NCBI GenBank assembly: GCA_000023185.1
Contig: CP001622.1
Location: forward strand, 1,178,001 to 1,242,000
Origin: Rhizobium leguminosarum bv. trifolii WSM1325
GTDB taxonomy: Bacteria; Pseudomonadota; Alphaproteobacteria; Rhizobiales; Rhizobiaceae
Direction of reading: 5' to 3'
Length of the DNA: 64,000 bases
This document shows, in pieces, positions 63,772 through 64,000 of this stretch. Made by a program: the position numbers and the translations under genes. Under the pieces are notes generated by a model, which worked only from the letters and a program-made list of their open reading frames with translations, made no database searches and had not been told where the DNA came from. Position 1 is the first letter of the stretch. The number at the start of each line of letters is the position of its first letter.

Positions 63772-64000
63772 TCACCGCTTGGCGAGAATTTTCGCCACTT
63801 CGACCGCGAAATAGGTGAGGACACCGTCGCATCCGGCCCGCTTGAACGACAGCAGCGTTTCGAGCATCGCCCGCTCGCCGTCGATCCATCCATTCATCGC
63901 CGCCGCCTTGATCTGCGTATATTCGCCGGACACCTGGTAAGCGAAGGTCGGCAGGCCGAAGGCCTCCTTCATCCGCCAGCAGATATCGAGATAGGGCAGG
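63772..64000 (-). CDS. hemB: Delta-aminolevulinate dehydratase, 3' part
   Basis: This is the C-terminal end (about 76 residues) of porphobilinogen synthase, which joins two ALA molecules in heme synthesis. The frame continues to the window edge: [34 protein letters not shown] is the classic PBGS C-terminal active-site region, with the family YQVSGEY motif. It ends [10 protein letters not shown]. The N-terminal half with the catalytic lysine lies outside the window. Confidence 0.95.
   Translation of the reverse strand, partial: LPYLDICWRMKEAFGLPTFAYQVSGEYTQIKAAAMNGWIDGERAMLETLLSFKRAGCDGVLTYFAVEVAKILAKR

Noticed and set aside
1..64000. CRISPR array, tRNA or rRNA genes
   Set aside because: No regularly spaced direct repeats were seen, and no tRNA or rRNA signatures were recognised by eye. 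A tRNA search program would be the decisive check.

Overview
The window is a GC-rich chromosomal segment from an alphaproteobacterium of the Rhizobium group, most like R. leguminosarum / R. etli. The assignment rests on gene content and order (fabF-mltG-yicC-gmk facing rsmA-pdxA-surA-lptD-lptG-lptF), a RopB/Omp25-type outer membrane protein, HdaA, the Bpt leucyltransferase, and several families of palindromic intergenic repeats of the rhizobial mosaic type. No rRNA, tRNA, CRISPR array or prophage was seen. Most of the window is core housekeeping DNA with dense operons, many joined by ATGA or TGATG stop/start overlaps.

Layout. 1-3.6 kb: fabF (3' part), mltG, yicC and gmk on the plus strand. 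3.6-12.1 kb: a minus-strand envelope cluster (PAP2 phosphatase, lptF, lptG, lptD, SurA-like chaperone, pdxA, rsmA), which moves and modifies LPS and matures the outer membrane. 12.2-14.2 kb: pepA-holC. 14.3-25 kb: mixed genes (lipoprotein, sugar 1-dehydrogenase, prolyl oligopeptidase, polysaccharide deacetylase, ABC-F ATPase, degenerate GGDEF protein, DinB, GST, ndk, lipoprotein, CGNR regulator). 25.2-31 kb: an orphan LivH-like permease divergent from the CGNR regulator across a perfect palindrome, then moaE, moaD-pgsA and SDR-uvrC. 31-33.5 kb: RopB-like porin, a frameshifted GST and rlmJ. 33.5-37.6 kb: molybdopterin oxidoreductase, NudK-like hydrolase, orphan phnM. 37.6-41.4 kb: purMN, AI-2E family protein, hdaA. 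41.4-48.3 kb: ppk-ppx, an IS481-family element nested inside an older inverted-repeat element, and a phytase-like secreted esterase. 48.3-64 kb: class III cyclase, rnd, multicopper oxidase, aspS, esterase/TetR pair, a periplasmic protein of unknown function, parC, SRPBCC protein, Doc/AbrB-type toxin-antitoxin pair, DMT exporter, bpt, RDD protein, and the 3' end of hemB.

The most interesting signals are regulatory or structural. Three phosphate-related genes or operons (ppk-ppx, phnM and the phytase-like gene) each have a candidate Pho box matching 11 of 14 consensus positions about 50-75 bases upstream of the start, which suggests a local phosphate-starvation group. The CGNR/LivH intergenic region holds a perfect 14-bp inverted repeat that contains TATAAT on both strands, with one gene probably leaderless. 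An IS481-family copy with a CCTG target duplication interrupts one arm of a roughly 200-bp inverted-repeat element. Five copies of one hairpin module and two of another are scattered between genes. A GST gene carries a one-base frameshift, a Fic/Doc toxin is paired with an AbrB-fold antitoxin rather than Phd, a PAP2 enzyme lacks the usual motif-2 histidine, and three back-to-back dyads precede the RopB-like gene. I saw no single large, wholly new multi-gene system.
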